Shown piece after piece: positions 9,344-17,656 of a stretch of DNA of 36,469 nucleotides. The stretch is from Desulfobacterium sp. Its GTDB lineage: Bacteria > Desulfobacterota > Desulfobacteria > Desulfobacterales > Desulfobacteraceae. The number at the start of each line of letters is the position of its first letter. Within the stretch, counting starts at the first letter, position 1. The stretch lies in NCBI GenBank assembly GCA_030145245.1, contig JAQYWC010000080.1:1-36469 (forward strand), given 5' to 3'. The notes under the pieces are model-generated. The model saw only the letters and a program-made list of their open reading frames with translations, did not search any database and was not told where the DNA came from. The position numbers and the translations under genes were made by a program.

Positions 9344-9919
9344 TTAAATACCTGTTTTGACACCTACTTTGATTCCGCCAAGTTCTATGATGACCTGCTT
9401 TTCCCCGTTTATCCGGAATTTGTACCCTGAAAAGGTTGAGGCATCATATCCTTTGGGTGGGGCATCCGGATAAAGATAGGTGACAAGGTAGGCATAATCA
9501 TATTTGTCGTCGTTGGCATCCTGCATGAGGTTCTGGTGGGGCCAGGTGTTTGGGTCGACGACATTAAAAGGTTTTGTGCTGGTTATATCATTGTATGGAT
9601 CATAGGACGCCGGGGGGGGGAGAAGATTCTGGGTAAAAATAGAGGGGTCGGAAATCTCATACCAGCTGAACCCGCCAACGCCGGACCTTGCAAAGCCCAC
9701 GTGGGTGGCCTCGACCTCTGCCCCGCCTTCACTCAGGTTAAAGTCTTCTTCCCATTGCTGTTGATTGCCGGCAATTTTAATTTCCATGACAGAGGTGTTG
9801 ATGGCAAGAACTCCCAAGACCGTCACAATAAGCAGGGCAAGGATGGCTGAAATAAGCGCAAAGCCCTTTTCATTGTTTAAGCAACTTCCCGGAGCTGATT
9901 TTTGGGTGATACAATCCAT
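9344..9919 (-). CDS. pilX: Minor pilin PilX-like, module 1
   Basis: Putative type IV pilus minor pilin of 191 aa. The leader ends NNEKG with prepilin-peptidase cleavage expected before FALISAILALL. The hydrophobic helix (LLIVTVLGVLAI) and the motif EIKIAGNQQQWEEDF are typical of the PilX N-terminal family. Position 5 of the mature protein is Ser, not Glu, as is common for PilX/GspK types that cap the pilin complex. AGGGA precedes the ATG at 9919. It follows pilV by 13 bp and precedes pilY1 by 10 bp. A C9 run (9612-9620) within codons for LLPPPA would frameshift the protein if it slipped. The C-terminal domain is not recognisable. Confidence 0.85.
   Translation of the reverse strand: MDCITQKSAPGSCLNNEKGFALISAILALLIVTVLGVLAINTSVMEIKIAGNQQQWEEDFNLSEGGAEVEATHVGFARSGVGGFSWYEISDPSIFTQNLLPPPASYDPYNDITSTKPFNVVDPNTWPHQNLMQDANDDKYDYAYLVTYLYPDAPPKGYDASTFSGYKFRINGEKQVIIELGGIKVGVKTGI
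9612..9620 (-). repeat. C9 homopolymer inside pilX of module 1
   Basis: Nine G on the + strand, C9 in the gene (CTC CCC CCC CCG, Leu-Pro-Pro-Pro). It is the longest G/C homopolymer I found in the window and lies roughly 100 codons into pilX, directly upstream of the C8-bearing pilY1. Confidence 0.9.
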
Positions 9920-9932
9920 GGTTGATTCCCTG

Positions 9933-10457
9933 TTAGATGTCTATATTGCTGTATTTGTATGCCGTTACCTCTAAATGGTTGGTGCCCAGGGGGGTATCCC
10001 AATACATGAAAAGCCGTATTGTACAAAAAGGAATAAAGCTGTCCGTGCCGATAACCACCGGTGTTTTGTCCACGTTCCAGAAGACCTGGTAGCGGGTGCC
10101 CGAACTGTCCACAAGGTCGGTGCCATTGACCTGATAGATGTTGCTTAACAAGGGAAGCTGGGCCGGGATATACAGATGATCGGCATTGTTCGGTGTGGGT
10201 GCCCCGCCTGCAACCGCCATTCCTGCATTTAAATTTGCTCCGGCATTAAGGTTCACATCGTCAAACGGCAGTCTTTTAAGTTCCTCTATTACGGACAGTG
10301 CAACCGTGTTGGCCTGGGATCGTCTGGAGGCATCTGAATTTCCCCTGATCGCCTCAACCTGCATGGCCATGACCCCGAGTATGCCAATACTGAAAATGCC
10401 CATTGCGATGATCACTTCTATGAGGGTGAATCCTTTTTCGTTTTTGATATTAGTCAT
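9933..10457 (-). CDS. pilV: Minor pilin PilV-like, module 1
   Basis: Putative minor pilin of 174 aa with a short leader MTNIKNEKG and mature start FTLIEVIIAMGIFSIG, keeping Glu5 and the ATxxxFxxGIxG-like helix seen in PilV. After the helix come MQVEAIRGNSDASRRSQANT and a stretch rich in Asn, Ala and Gly (VNLNAGANLNAG). PilV proteins join PilX, PilW and FimU under PilY1 at the pilus tip. The gene starts 3 bp after the pilW stop and ends 13 bp before pilX, so it is co-transcribed. The C-terminal domain (YQVFWNVDKTPV, FMYWDTPLGTNHLEVT) looks like the usual PilV beta-sheet. Confidence 0.88.
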   Translation of the reverse strand: MTNIKNEKGFTLIEVIIAMGIFSIGILGVMAMQVEAIRGNSDASRRSQANTVALSVIEELKRLPFDDVNLNAGANLNAGMAVAGGAPTPNNADHLYIPAQLPLLSNIYQVNGTDLVDSSGTRYQVFWNVDKTPVVIGTDSFIPFCTIRLFMYWDTPLGTNHLEVTAYKYSNIDI

Positions 10458-10460
10458 TTT

Positions 10461-11207
10461 TCACAACCCAAGATTTCTGCACTGGATGGTCGTTGCAGCA
10501 AACCGACGTCTGAAGTTATCGTTAAAAGGTCCCCATACGGTTCCGGAAGCTGTTGTGTAGGCGGTTGTATTTGTAAATTTCAGATCCAGTCGCTGGGATC
10601 TTACAAGCATGGAAACCTGAACAGCTCTTATTTCATTAAACCTGGATGGGGTGGGGGCTGTCGAAGATGTACCGTCGGACAAAATATAGTTGAACTCAAC
10701 CGCATCCACACTTTCGGCAATGGGCTGAAATCCTCCTCCGGTATTTGTGTTCCTGCCAAAGTTTCCAGCCGCACTCCAGTCGGCACCCTGGGTGCCACCA
10801 TCGGCAATGCCGTTACTGTCAAAGTCTACGGCTGCTGAAAATCCGAAACTGACGTTTTCATCCTGATCTGCAAGGTCCCCGTCTCCCTCATTGGCTGATA
10901 TCAGATCCCCCCTTATATCCCGGGTAAATTGGATCTGCCCCGTTGTTGCGGAGACAAAACCAGGATTTAACGATTCTGTCGGATCACAGCCGGCCTCTCT
11001 TATATCCCGTGTCATGATCATCATAGCTGATCTGATGTTCTGTTGGATCACGGCCACGTCTTCCTGGGTGCTGTAACTCTCCAATTGGTTTGTGTAGGCG
11101 GAATAGATCCCGGCAATAACAAAGACTGAGATCAGCATGGTGATCATAAGTTCAATAAGGGTGTATCCTGACTGTGGATCAGGTTTGCAGCTGTTAAACT
11201 GAATCAT
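10461..11207 (-). CDS. pilW: Minor pilin PilW-like, module 1
   Basis: Putative minor pilin of 248 aa. I choose the ATG at 11207 because TGGAA lies 5-9 bp upstream and it falls just after the fimT stop, giving TAATATG coupling. Longer in-frame starts exist at 11234 and 11276. The leader ends PDPQSG and the mature protein starts YTLIELMITMLISVFVIAG with Glu5. A PilW-like segment IRSAMMIMTRDIREAGCDPTE follows, then one DFDSNGIAD loop that could bind calcium. The end RRFAATTIQCRNLGL matches the C-terminal pattern of PilW of module 2 (TIIKCKNMGL). The 5' end is unusually similar at DNA level to the start of fimT of module 2, not to pilW of module 2. Confidence 0.87.
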   Translation of the reverse strand: MIQFNSCKPDPQSGYTLIELMITMLISVFVIAGIYSAYTNQLESYSTQEDVAVIQQNIRSAMMIMTRDIREAGCDPTESLNPGFVSATTGQIQFTRDIRGDLISANEGDGDLADQDENVSFGFSAAVDFDSNGIADGGTQGADWSAAGNFGRNTNTGGGFQPIAESVDAVEFNYILSDGTSSTAPTPSRFNEIRAVQVSMLVRSQRLDLKFTNTTAYTTASGTVWGPFNDNFRRRFAATTIQCRNLGL

Positions 11208-11208
11208 A

Positions 11209-11766
11209 TTAATTCCAGGTGCCATTGCTTCCATCCGTTGAATTTGTGCTTGTTTGAAGGCTTGTCCCTCCTGCAACGGAGAGTGTTACCCGATACCATA
11301 GACTCGTACTGTTGGCCCTTCTCAGAACAACACCCTCTGTTCTGTTGCTCAGGGGAAGTCCCCGGGAGGTGAATCCCGGGGTGATGTTCCCCAATGAAAA
11401 ATTGACCCCGTCCAGTGAAAAAACGCCCCAGATTGTTACGATGGAATTGCTGATTGTTCCGGAAGCAACGATCTCTTCATCACCATTGAATATCCCATCT
11501 CCAGAGGTTCCGGTTGTTCCTCCGTTATCGATAAATGAGAGGTAGGCGTTTGCAGGCGCATTAAAAGTGATAACGGCGTTATTGTAATTCCTGATGGCCT
11601 TCATTTTGGTGTTTTGCAGGGTTGAATAGAGTGCTCTTGCATCGCCCCTGAGTTTATTGTTCTGGTTCCACTCCAGAAAATTCGGATAGGCAATTGCTGA
11701 TAACACAGAGATAAAAAAGAGGACAATCAGCATTTCAAAAATGGTGAAACCATTTTGACAAAACAA
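11209..11766 (-). CDS. fimT: Minor pilin FimT/FimU (GspH)-like, module 1
   Basis: Putative minor pilin. Mature start FTIFEMLIVLFFISVLSAIAYP keeps Glu5, followed by the GspH/FimT pattern RGDARALYSTLQNTKMKAIRNY. I favour a TTG start at 11766, because AAGGA sits 5 bp upstream and it gives a normal short leader LFCQNG (186 codons including the start). The first ATG, at 11904, would add 46 residues, has no good ribosome binding site and gives an atypical 52-residue leader. The gene opens module 1, 264 bp after pilY1 of module 2, and its stop is 1 bp before the pilW start. Its last codons (NSTDGSNGTWN) lie in a 24-bp sequence repeated near fimT of module 2. FimT/FimU proteins couple minor and major pilins. 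Confidence 0.82.
   Translation of the reverse strand: MFCQNGFTIFEMLIVLFFISVLSAIAYPNFLEWNQNNKLRGDARALYSTLQNTKMKAIRNYNNAVITFNAPANAYLSFIDNGGTTGTSGDGIFNGDEEIVASGTISNSIVTIWGVFSLDGVNFSLGNITPGFTSRGLPLSNRTEGVVLRRANSTSLWYRVTLSVAGGTSLQTSTNSTDGSNGTWN
11216..11239. repeat. 24-bp direct repeat, copy 1
   Basis: CAGGTGCCATTGCTTCCATCCGTT, identical to 19619-19642. Here it codes for the C-terminus of fimT in module 1 (read on the - strand). Weaker similarity continues on both sides for several tens of bases. Confidence 0.9.
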
Positions 11767-12030
11767 TCGCTTCCTTGAATCATCTGTTAAACGATGATTT
11801 CCGATTTGGACGATAGGAATAAGTTGGTGTATATCCACGGTCTGTTCACCAAATTTCAAGATTGATAGTTTGTTTAAAAAAGAGGCAAAATGAATGCAGC
11901 CCATTTATCAGTGTGATCTAATTCTGATGATAAGACAACATTAAATAATAGATAATCACCAGATCTGAAGATGCAATTTTTTTCTGTAAAAGGTGCTCCG
12001 GGCAATCTCCAGTAAAAGGTTTCTGAATCT
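11767..12030. other. Gap between the two pilus modules
   Basis: 264 bp between pilY1 of module 2 and the preferred start of fimT in module 1. It is A/T-rich. I find no hairpin terminator and no convincing -24/-12 or -35/-10 element on the - strand, so read-through from module 2 into module 1 is possible. If fimT starts at 11904 the gap shrinks to 126 bp. Confidence 0.45.
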
Positions 12031-15000
12031 TTAGTGGAACAGGTTTCTCCAGGATACTTTATCGGTTTTTATGATGCCGGGATTGGCTTCGTCTATCTGT
12101 ATGATCTTTCCGGTACTGGTCTGAACAAAGGCTTTTGAACCGCTCTGGCGACCGGTGTGAATGTTTGGGGTTGTTGAATATCCCGGTCCTATCGGGACCT
12201 TTATTATCTTTTTTGATGGTGGTCCACCATCACCACCATCACCACCATCACCACCATCACCTGGATTGCCGTTGTCCCCGGGGGGCAGCACATCTTCGTA
12301 ATAGGGTGTACCGGTTTTGTAATAGACGCCGTAAAAAAAGCTCTCTCCTTCGGAGGCGCATACATCGTTGTCCGGCAAATAGGTGGTGAAACTGACAATG
12401 TCTCCAAGAACTGCTGCCTGCCCGAGATTCCTTTCCCCCGGGCTGCTGAAATTTATATACCACCCGTCATAGTGGAGATCCGCCGGGTTTGTCAAATCAT
12501 CGGCAATCATGAGTTCTATATCTTCAAAACCGATATCAGAGTCAGGATCCTCCTGGTCGCTCACTGCCTGGGTTGAAAATTTGATTGTGTTAAAATCAAA
12601 GACTTCTATACCAGAAACATTCATCAGGCTTGTACTCTTGGGATCGACGGTCGCCCAGTTCAACGCTCCGTCCGCATTAACGGGTTCCTTGATGCCATAA
12701 AATGAGTTCTGAAGATCGAAATAGGGAGACTGCTTGTCCAGGACGCCCCAGTAGCGACCCGTTCCAAAATAGACCCAGAACCGGTAGTCATCATCAATGG
12801 ATACCGATACCGAAGAGGTGATGTGCTGGCTGTCACCTGCCTGGGAGTTGGGATTGAAAAAGGTTGTCAATTTCCAGTTGGATGGATTCTCATCTATATT
12901 TGTCACTATCCTGAAAATTTTCCCGTCGGTTTTTCCGATTTCACCGTCCGAAGGAATGTAAATGACCTCTCCGGCCCAGGTCGGTTCTGATACTGTTTCA
13001 CCCACGGCAAGATCAAGGTCCACGGCAATGGGGTCCGTCATAAAGGAGTTGTCATCAAGACCGTCAGCCATGGAAAATTCTTTTTCCACCGCACCTGTTT
13101 TTGCATCGAGCACATAAACCCTGCCCTGTTTGTTGCTGCCGCCATAGACCGGGGTTAAAATATCTTTCACAGCCTGGAAGTTGTCCGGCCCGGATCCGAT
13201 AACAATATACCATTTTGTTCCCACACGAATCGGGGTCGGATAGCACGTGGTAAATCCAAGTCCCGGATCGGTGAATGACCAGAGAAGTTCGGGCTCTATT
13301 TCAGGATTGGTGATATCAATGGCAAAATAGGTTGAGGCAAATTCAAGATCGCAGGTGCCATCATTGTTCGTATCAACGCCAATGGGAGCACCTCCTAATC
13401 GCATTCCTCCGATGAGGACCGTTCCCCAGCCATTGGGGTGGTCCTTGTCCGGGGTAAATATCTTTGCATCAAATACCCTTGGTTTCAGATCCACGTAATA
13501 GACATGGACATTATCGCTCAAGGGCTCTTTGAGCCATCTCAGGTTTGGAAGCAGGGCATTGGGAACATAGGCCCACAATTCCGCACCCAGATCAAATTTA
13601 TAACTTGTATCGGTTTCACTCCCGGTCCAGGAGGAGGTTGCCCCATCGTATATGGCGCTTGGGTCTTTGATCCATTCAGACCCGGTGGTGTTCCAGATAG
13701 CGGGGGCTAACGAATCGGTGGCTTGATCCAGGACAGTTGGTTGTTTGATGAATTGATGATTTTCAGTGTCATAAAAACCGCCGTTAAATGCGTGGAGCAT
13801 GCCGTCATTTGCCCCGGCATAGACAACGATTCTGCGATTCAGGTATTGTTTTTTGAATTGACGGTAGGAGTCGTCCTTATAGATCAGATCATAATTTTCA
13901 GCGGGTCTTGAAATAACAGTGGGGGTAGAGTGGACGATATCCCCGAGCCTGAAAACCGTATCATCGCTTCCATCACCTGTGGTATCAAGGGTGCGGTCAC
14001 GGTAAGGTCTTCCGGTTCCGGTTTCAATGAGCCCTTCCTCACCCCGGGCATACAGAATGATGTTTTGGGCTTCTGAAATCATTTCCGGTTCGCTGAGACC
14101 GATTTCGGCAGTTGAAGCATTGTTGTCATGGTCATAGGAGAGACCGGGATTGAGAAAAAAATAGTTGTCATGGGCTGTATCATCCGCAAAATCAGTAGTA
14201 AACGGCATTTGGCTGAAGTGGTTTACATTTGCCTTTGATACCTGGGTTGAGGTGTCGATGTAGTCGGTGAATATGAACCTTTTTTTCGCGTTTTGATCAT
14301 ACACTCTCTGGCCTGCAGCATCCATGGCAGGATCTGAGAGCCATGAAAGTACGTCCCAGACGTAGTTAATTTGAGACAGTTCGATTTCATCCACAAAGGT
14401 AAGGTCTTCGGTTGAAAAGGTAAGAGTATTGGTTGGAGGCGTGTAATCATACCGCTTTGCTTTTCCTGTGGAACCGTCATACTGGATAATGAGGTCAGTG
14501 TCTATATTCAGGGTGAAATCGTGATCTGTATCTTCATGCATGTTTCCGTAATCATCCACAAAAAGCGTATGGACATTCCCATACCATTTTACCGTTTTTG
14601 CCGTCAGCGGCTCAGCCATGGATTCCGTATAGAACACAGCCTGGTAGATGGCTCCCTCTCCGCCCCTTGCATTGGATATGACCGAGGCGGCAGTACCGGA
14701 TGCCGTACGGCTCAAAATGTCAGCAATGGCAGCCATGATTTTCTTTTCCATTTCAGCACCGTTCTGGGCTTCGAAATAGGTGTCGGGAATGTTGTTGCCA
14801 TCCTTGTCCCATTCAGGGTCGCCCACAAAATCCCCGGGGGTGTCTTCACTAACGGTTCCCCCCGTATCTCCGTCCCCGTTGAGATCAACAAAGCCTCCGG
14901 CACTGGCTGCCCTCATCATCTCGCACTTGGCCTTCACGGAATCATCAAAGCAGAACACGGAATAGAGGGTGATTGTCTGGTCTATGATGTCAAAGGGGGC

Positions 15001-16566
15001 CCCCATGAGGGTGTCATCCCTGAGATCCCGGGTATGCATGTTAAAAGCGATGTCATCTAAGAAGCCTATGGAATTATTGGCAAATGATCTGGTGCGAGCC
15101 CCGTTGGGCCAGTCGCCGGTGGGGAGACCGTTGTTTTGGTTTCCCGCACCATCGGACAGAAAAATGATAAATGATTTGGCACAGGGCACAAACTCTGACT
15201 GGCCATTAAAATAGTAGGGATCCCAGGTGTTGCTGACTTCAAAATCAACGGAATTGTTCGGAGGTGTATCCGGTGAGTTCTCAGGCCGGAACTGGGGCGA
15301 ATCCTGTTTGAAATATTTCACCGCCTCCCACAGGACCTCTTCCAGGGGAGTGTTCATCTGTATGTTTTGCTGGTTGATGTTATGGACAATCTGGGGCACC
15401 AGGTCGCCATGGGGGGTCGTGGTTATGGAGATATCTCCAACATAGTTCCTTACCCTGCCGCCGTCTGCATAGCGCCTTGTAATGTCTTTGTTGCCATCAT
15501 TGTCTATGTCCCAGGTAGATGCAATGTCGTTCCTGGTTCTTCCTTCCCCCGGGCCGGTTCCATAGTTAAATTGCATATAACCGAACCTTACCCTGTCCAT
15601 CATCTTTTGAATGATTCCCTGGATGGGAAGCGCTTCCGGTTCAACTTTTACAGCCACGATATATCCTTTTTGGGAATGGTTCAACTCCCCGGTGTTGAAT
15701 CCAATGTCTGCCTCTGTTTTTGCAGGGGACCGGTGAACCGGGTCTGTCAGGTAGTCCCCATAGTCGGGAACATTGGCACAACTTTCGCCGGTCAGGTCTC
15801 CCACCCGGTCAAAGAATGCCGGAACCATGCTGAAAAACGGAACAAAATTGCCGGCAGGGCCGCCTAAAGAGTAATCTCCCCGGTCGACATTATTGCCCAT
15901 ATAGGAGTAAAAACCCTGGTGAAATGGGGTGTAATAGACATTCTTTGCATGGACCCCGGTGAGAATGGATGGTGTGTTGGGATCTGTGGCTGTTGTGTAG
16001 TCATTATAGATTCGCCTTATATCGCGGTTGTCGGTGGGCATCCCCTCAAGCACAACATCTGTTGTGTCAGGAGCGATTCTTCCTCCGGTCAGGACTTTTT
16101 TTGCAACGTCAAGACGGCGCATGGTCCACCAGTTAAGCCAGTTGCCGGAGAATTTTTTTACATTGGGATCACTTCCTGTGGATCTTTCAAATATGGCCGT
16201 TGAAGGGTCGTCAACCGTGGCCCCATCCACATGAAAATAGTGCCGGGTGTTGTCATATTTATAGCATTTGTTTGGATTGAACAGGCCATAATATTCCTTG
16301 GAAGGGTCGTAACCTGTCCAGGCAAGTGTGTCGGAGCATCGTACCCCTCTTACCTCATGGTAGGCATATTCGTTCATGCTGCCTGAGTTGTCCATGATAA
16401 GAAGGATATTGGGTGCCACCCTGTTGGATACAAAGGGTGGGTAAGAGAGGTAGTCGTTAAGATCCGGGTCACAGGCTGCAAAGCTGTTTAAAGGAACAAT
16501 AACGGTTCCCAGGAAAAATATGAACAACAGCACGACTTGCCTTCTATTGGAGATTAACATCTTCAT
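12031..16566 (-). CDS. pilY1: PilY1-type pilus tip adhesin, module 2
   Basis: Exported 1511-aa PilY1 protein. A signal peptide covers residues 1-30 (PLNSFA-A). The vWA-like MIDAS is DNSGS at 59-63, with SDG at about 471-473. Propeller hallmarks are LGDIVHSTP near 874 and GANDGMLHAF near 918. Several EF-hand/dockerin-like loops occur: DIDNDGNKD (353-361), DLNGDGDTGG (561-570), DKDGNNIPD (587-595), DTTGDGSDD (861-869) and a later DTNNDGTCD. PilY1 of Pseudomonas binds calcium through such a loop to control pilus retraction. Near the C-terminus a four-unit GDG-rich tandem repeat forms a flexible linker before a last basic segment ending SWRNLFH. The start overlaps the preceding small gene by ATGA, with AGGAG 7 bp upstream. 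The many cysteines suggest disulfides. Confidence 0.92.
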   Translation of the reverse strand: MKMLISNRRQVVLLFIFFLGTVIVPLNSFAACDPDLNDYLSYPPFVSNRVAPNILLIMDNSGSMNEYAYHEVRGVRCSDTLAWTGYDPSKEYYGLFNPNKCYKYDNTRHYFHVDGATVDDPSTAIFERSTGSDPNVKKFSGNWLNWWTMRRLDVAKKVLTGGRIAPDTTDVVLEGMPTDNRDIRRIYNDYTTATDPNTPSILTGVHAKNVYYTPFHQGFYSYMGNNVDRGDYSLGGPAGNFVPFFSMVPAFFDRVGDLTGESCANVPDYGDYLTDPVHRSPAKTEADIGFNTGELNHSQKGYIVAVKVEPEALPIQGIIQKMMDRVRFGYMQFNYGTGPGEGRTRNDIASTWDIDNDGNKDITRRYADGGRVRNYVGDISITTTPHGDLVPQIVHNINQQNIQMNTPLEEVLWEAVKYFKQDSPQFRPENSPDTPPNNSVDFEVSNTWDPYYFNGQSEFVPCAKSFIIFLSDGAGNQNNGLPTGDWPNGARTRSFANNSIGFLDDIAFNMHTRDLRDDTLMGAPFDIIDQTITLYSVFCFDDSVKAKCEMMRAASAGGFVDLNGDGDTGGTVSEDTPGDFVGDPEWDKDGNNIPDTYFEAQNGAEMEKKIMAAIADILSRTASGTAASVISNARGGEGAIYQAVFYTESMAEPLTAKTVKWYGNVHTLFVDDYGNMHEDTDHDFTLNIDTDLIIQYDGSTGKAKRYDYTPPTNTLTFSTEDLTFVDEIELSQINYVWDVLSWLSDPAMDAAGQRVYDQNAKKRFIFTDYIDTSTQVSKANVNHFSQMPFTTDFADDTAHDNYFFLNPGLSYDHDNNASTAEIGLSEPEMISEAQNIILYARGEEGLIETGTGRPYRDRTLDTTGDGSDDTVFRLGDIVHSTPTVISRPAENYDLIYKDDSYRQFKKQYLNRRIVVYAGANDGMLHAFNGGFYDTENHQFIKQPTVLDQATDSLAPAIWNTTGSEWIKDPSAIYDGATSSWTGSETDTSYKFDLGAELWAYVPNALLPNLRWLKEPLSDNVHVYYVDLKPRVFDAKIFTPDKDHPNGWGTVLIGGMRLGGAPIGVDTNNDGTCDLEFASTYFAIDITNPEIEPELLWSFTDPGLGFTTCYPTPIRVGTKWYIVIGSGPDNFQAVKDILTPVYGGSNKQGRVYVLDAKTGAVEKEFSMADGLDDNSFMTDPIAVDLDLAVGETVSEPTWAGEVIYIPSDGEIGKTDGKIFRIVTNIDENPSNWKLTTFFNPNSQAGDSQHITSSVSVSIDDDYRFWVYFGTGRYWGVLDKQSPYFDLQNSFYGIKEPVNADGALNWATVDPKSTSLMNVSGIEVFDFNTIKFSTQAVSDQEDPDSDIGFEDIELMIADDLTNPADLHYDGWYINFSSPGERNLGQAAVLGDIVSFTTYLPDNDVCASEGESFFYGVYYKTGTPYYEDVLPPGDNGNPGDGGDGGDGGDGGPPSKKIIKVPIGPGYSTTPNIHTGRQSGSKAFVQTSTGKIIQIDEANPGIIKTDKVSWRNLFH
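12224..12259. repeat. 9-bp tandem repeat, four copies, in pilY1 module 2
   Basis: CCACCATCA repeated four times without error on the + strand, read in the gene as Gly/Asp-rich units (GGD). Because the unit is 9 bp, copy-number change alters linker length without a frameshift. On the + strand the same bases read as a histidine run in a shadow frame, which is not a gene. Confidence 0.9.
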
Positions 16567-16976
16567 GGGGTGCTCCTTTGATTTGTTTCTTTTTTGACCA
16601 CCACCCTGATAAGCAGCCTCTCATCTGCATGATAGGGTAAATCCTCGGTGTAAACAGAAAACGTTTTATAACCGATGTTGACACGGCAGGGAAGTGTGAT
16701 TGAATCCATGGGAATGATCTTTAATCGGCCAGTTTTCAGCTGGTTATAAAATTTTGTCGTGTAATCTGTTCTATAAGGGATTCCATCGATAATCAGCAGG
16801 TTTTCAGTAATAGCTGTAAAAAGGGCATTTGATTTTTTATGATTCAGAATAACAAGGGCGTCTGAGGGATCATAGGTCCTTTGTTCAGCAATCGCCATTT
16901 GGGAGCAGGAGAATATCAAAAATAGACAATACAGTGACAGTGTTGGTTTGAACCGCTTACAAAAAACGTTTTTCAT
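16563..16976 (-). CDS. Small exported protein before pilY1 of module 2
   Basis: A 137-aa protein of unrecognised family. The N-terminus (CLFLIFSCSQMAIA-E) is a signal peptide, probably cut after AIA near residue 30. An IFSC sequence is a poor lipobox, so lipidation is possible but less likely. The body contains DALVILNHKKSNALFTAITENLLIIDGIPYRTD and a lysine-rich end KKETNQRS. It lies between pilX and pilY1 and overlaps pilY1 by ATGA, so the two are translationally coupled. By position it could be a PilY2-like assembly helper. It shows no obvious similarity to the small protein that ends module 1, where the order relative to pilY1 is reversed. Confidence 0.65.
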   Translation of the reverse strand: MKNVFCKRFKPTLSLYCLFLIFSCSQMAIAEQRTYDPSDALVILNHKKSNALFTAITENLLIIDGIPYRTDYTTKFYNQLKTGRLKIIPMDSITLPCRVNIGYKTFSVYTEDLPYHADERLLIRVVVKKETNQRSTP

Positions 16977-17014
16977 TTCTGCTCTCCTGTAACAATTACT
17001 TGATATGATTTATG

Positions 17015-17602
17015 CTAAAAAACATGTCTCCACTGAATATTGATGACGCCCTCACTGTCGGTGCGGTCAATGCGCTGGGAACAGATTTCATAGGTGATAA
17101 ATCCACCCGCATTGGCGACCCCTTTTCCCTTACCTTCATATCCTGCAGCCATCTGGATGGCGCTTCCCTGGGAAAGACTGGGATTACCGCCTACACGCAA
17201 GTTGGTATGGGGGGCGTTGGCCGGATAGACCGTGGGCATGAATGCATCCCTGTTTGCGTCTCCGGGTGTGAGGATGGGAGGGGTGGGATTCATGTAAAAA
17301 TTGAGTGACGATCCTGACATGTTGCCCTGGATGAAGTTCCCGTTTCCTGAATCGTCAAACCCTGCGGAATAGATGTTTTGTTCTAAAAGTTCGATCCCGG
17401 CTTCCGTTCCTCCGTCTGCCCCGTAGAAGATGATGGTGTGCCATTTCTCGTTTGTTGAGATCTGAAGTTCCGTATCGGTGGTACGGGTGGCAGCAACTCC
17501 GATGATGGTCAACAGCATCAACACCAGCATTGAAATCACCAGGGCAGATCCTGTTTCATTGCCGGTTATTTCTTTGAGTGTTTTTAATGACGCTTTCCGC
17601 AT
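17015..17602 (-). CDS. pilX: Minor pilin PilX-like, module 2
   Basis: Putative minor pilin of 195 aa. The leader ends NETG and the mature part starts SALVISMLVLMLLTIIGVAATRTTDTELQIS, the classic PilX N-terminal pattern without Glu5. YGADGGTEAGIELLEQNIY follows, as in other PilX proteins where a helix after the pilin stalk contains a GG-EA motif. The C-terminal half has a Met/Gly stretch (QMAAGYEGKGKGVANAGG) and ends RIDRTDSEGVINIQWRHVF. The gene is 54 bp after pilV and 38 bp before the small exported gene. It does not contain a long homopolymer, unlike its module 1 counterpart. Confidence 0.87.
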   Translation of the reverse strand: MRKASLKTLKEITGNETGSALVISMLVLMLLTIIGVAATRTTDTELQISTNEKWHTIIFYGADGGTEAGIELLEQNIYSAGFDDSGNGNFIQGNMSGSSLNFYMNPTPPILTPGDANRDAFMPTVYPANAPHTNLRVGGNPSLSQGSAIQMAAGYEGKGKGVANAGGFITYEICSQRIDRTDSEGVINIQWRHVF

Positions 17603-17656
17603 AAATTTATCCTTTGATGGAAAAAGGTTGTTTCACCATGACCGGTCAAAATTCGA

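Noticed and set aside
11360-11381. 8-bp G/C inverted repeat in fimT of module 1
   Set aside because: Short, inside coding sequence, no T run; likely chance given the local CCCGGG content.
12135-12389. + strand open frame with a run of 12 histidines
   Set aside because: It is the complement of the GGD tandem repeat inside pilY1 of module 2; no ribosome site and no other support.
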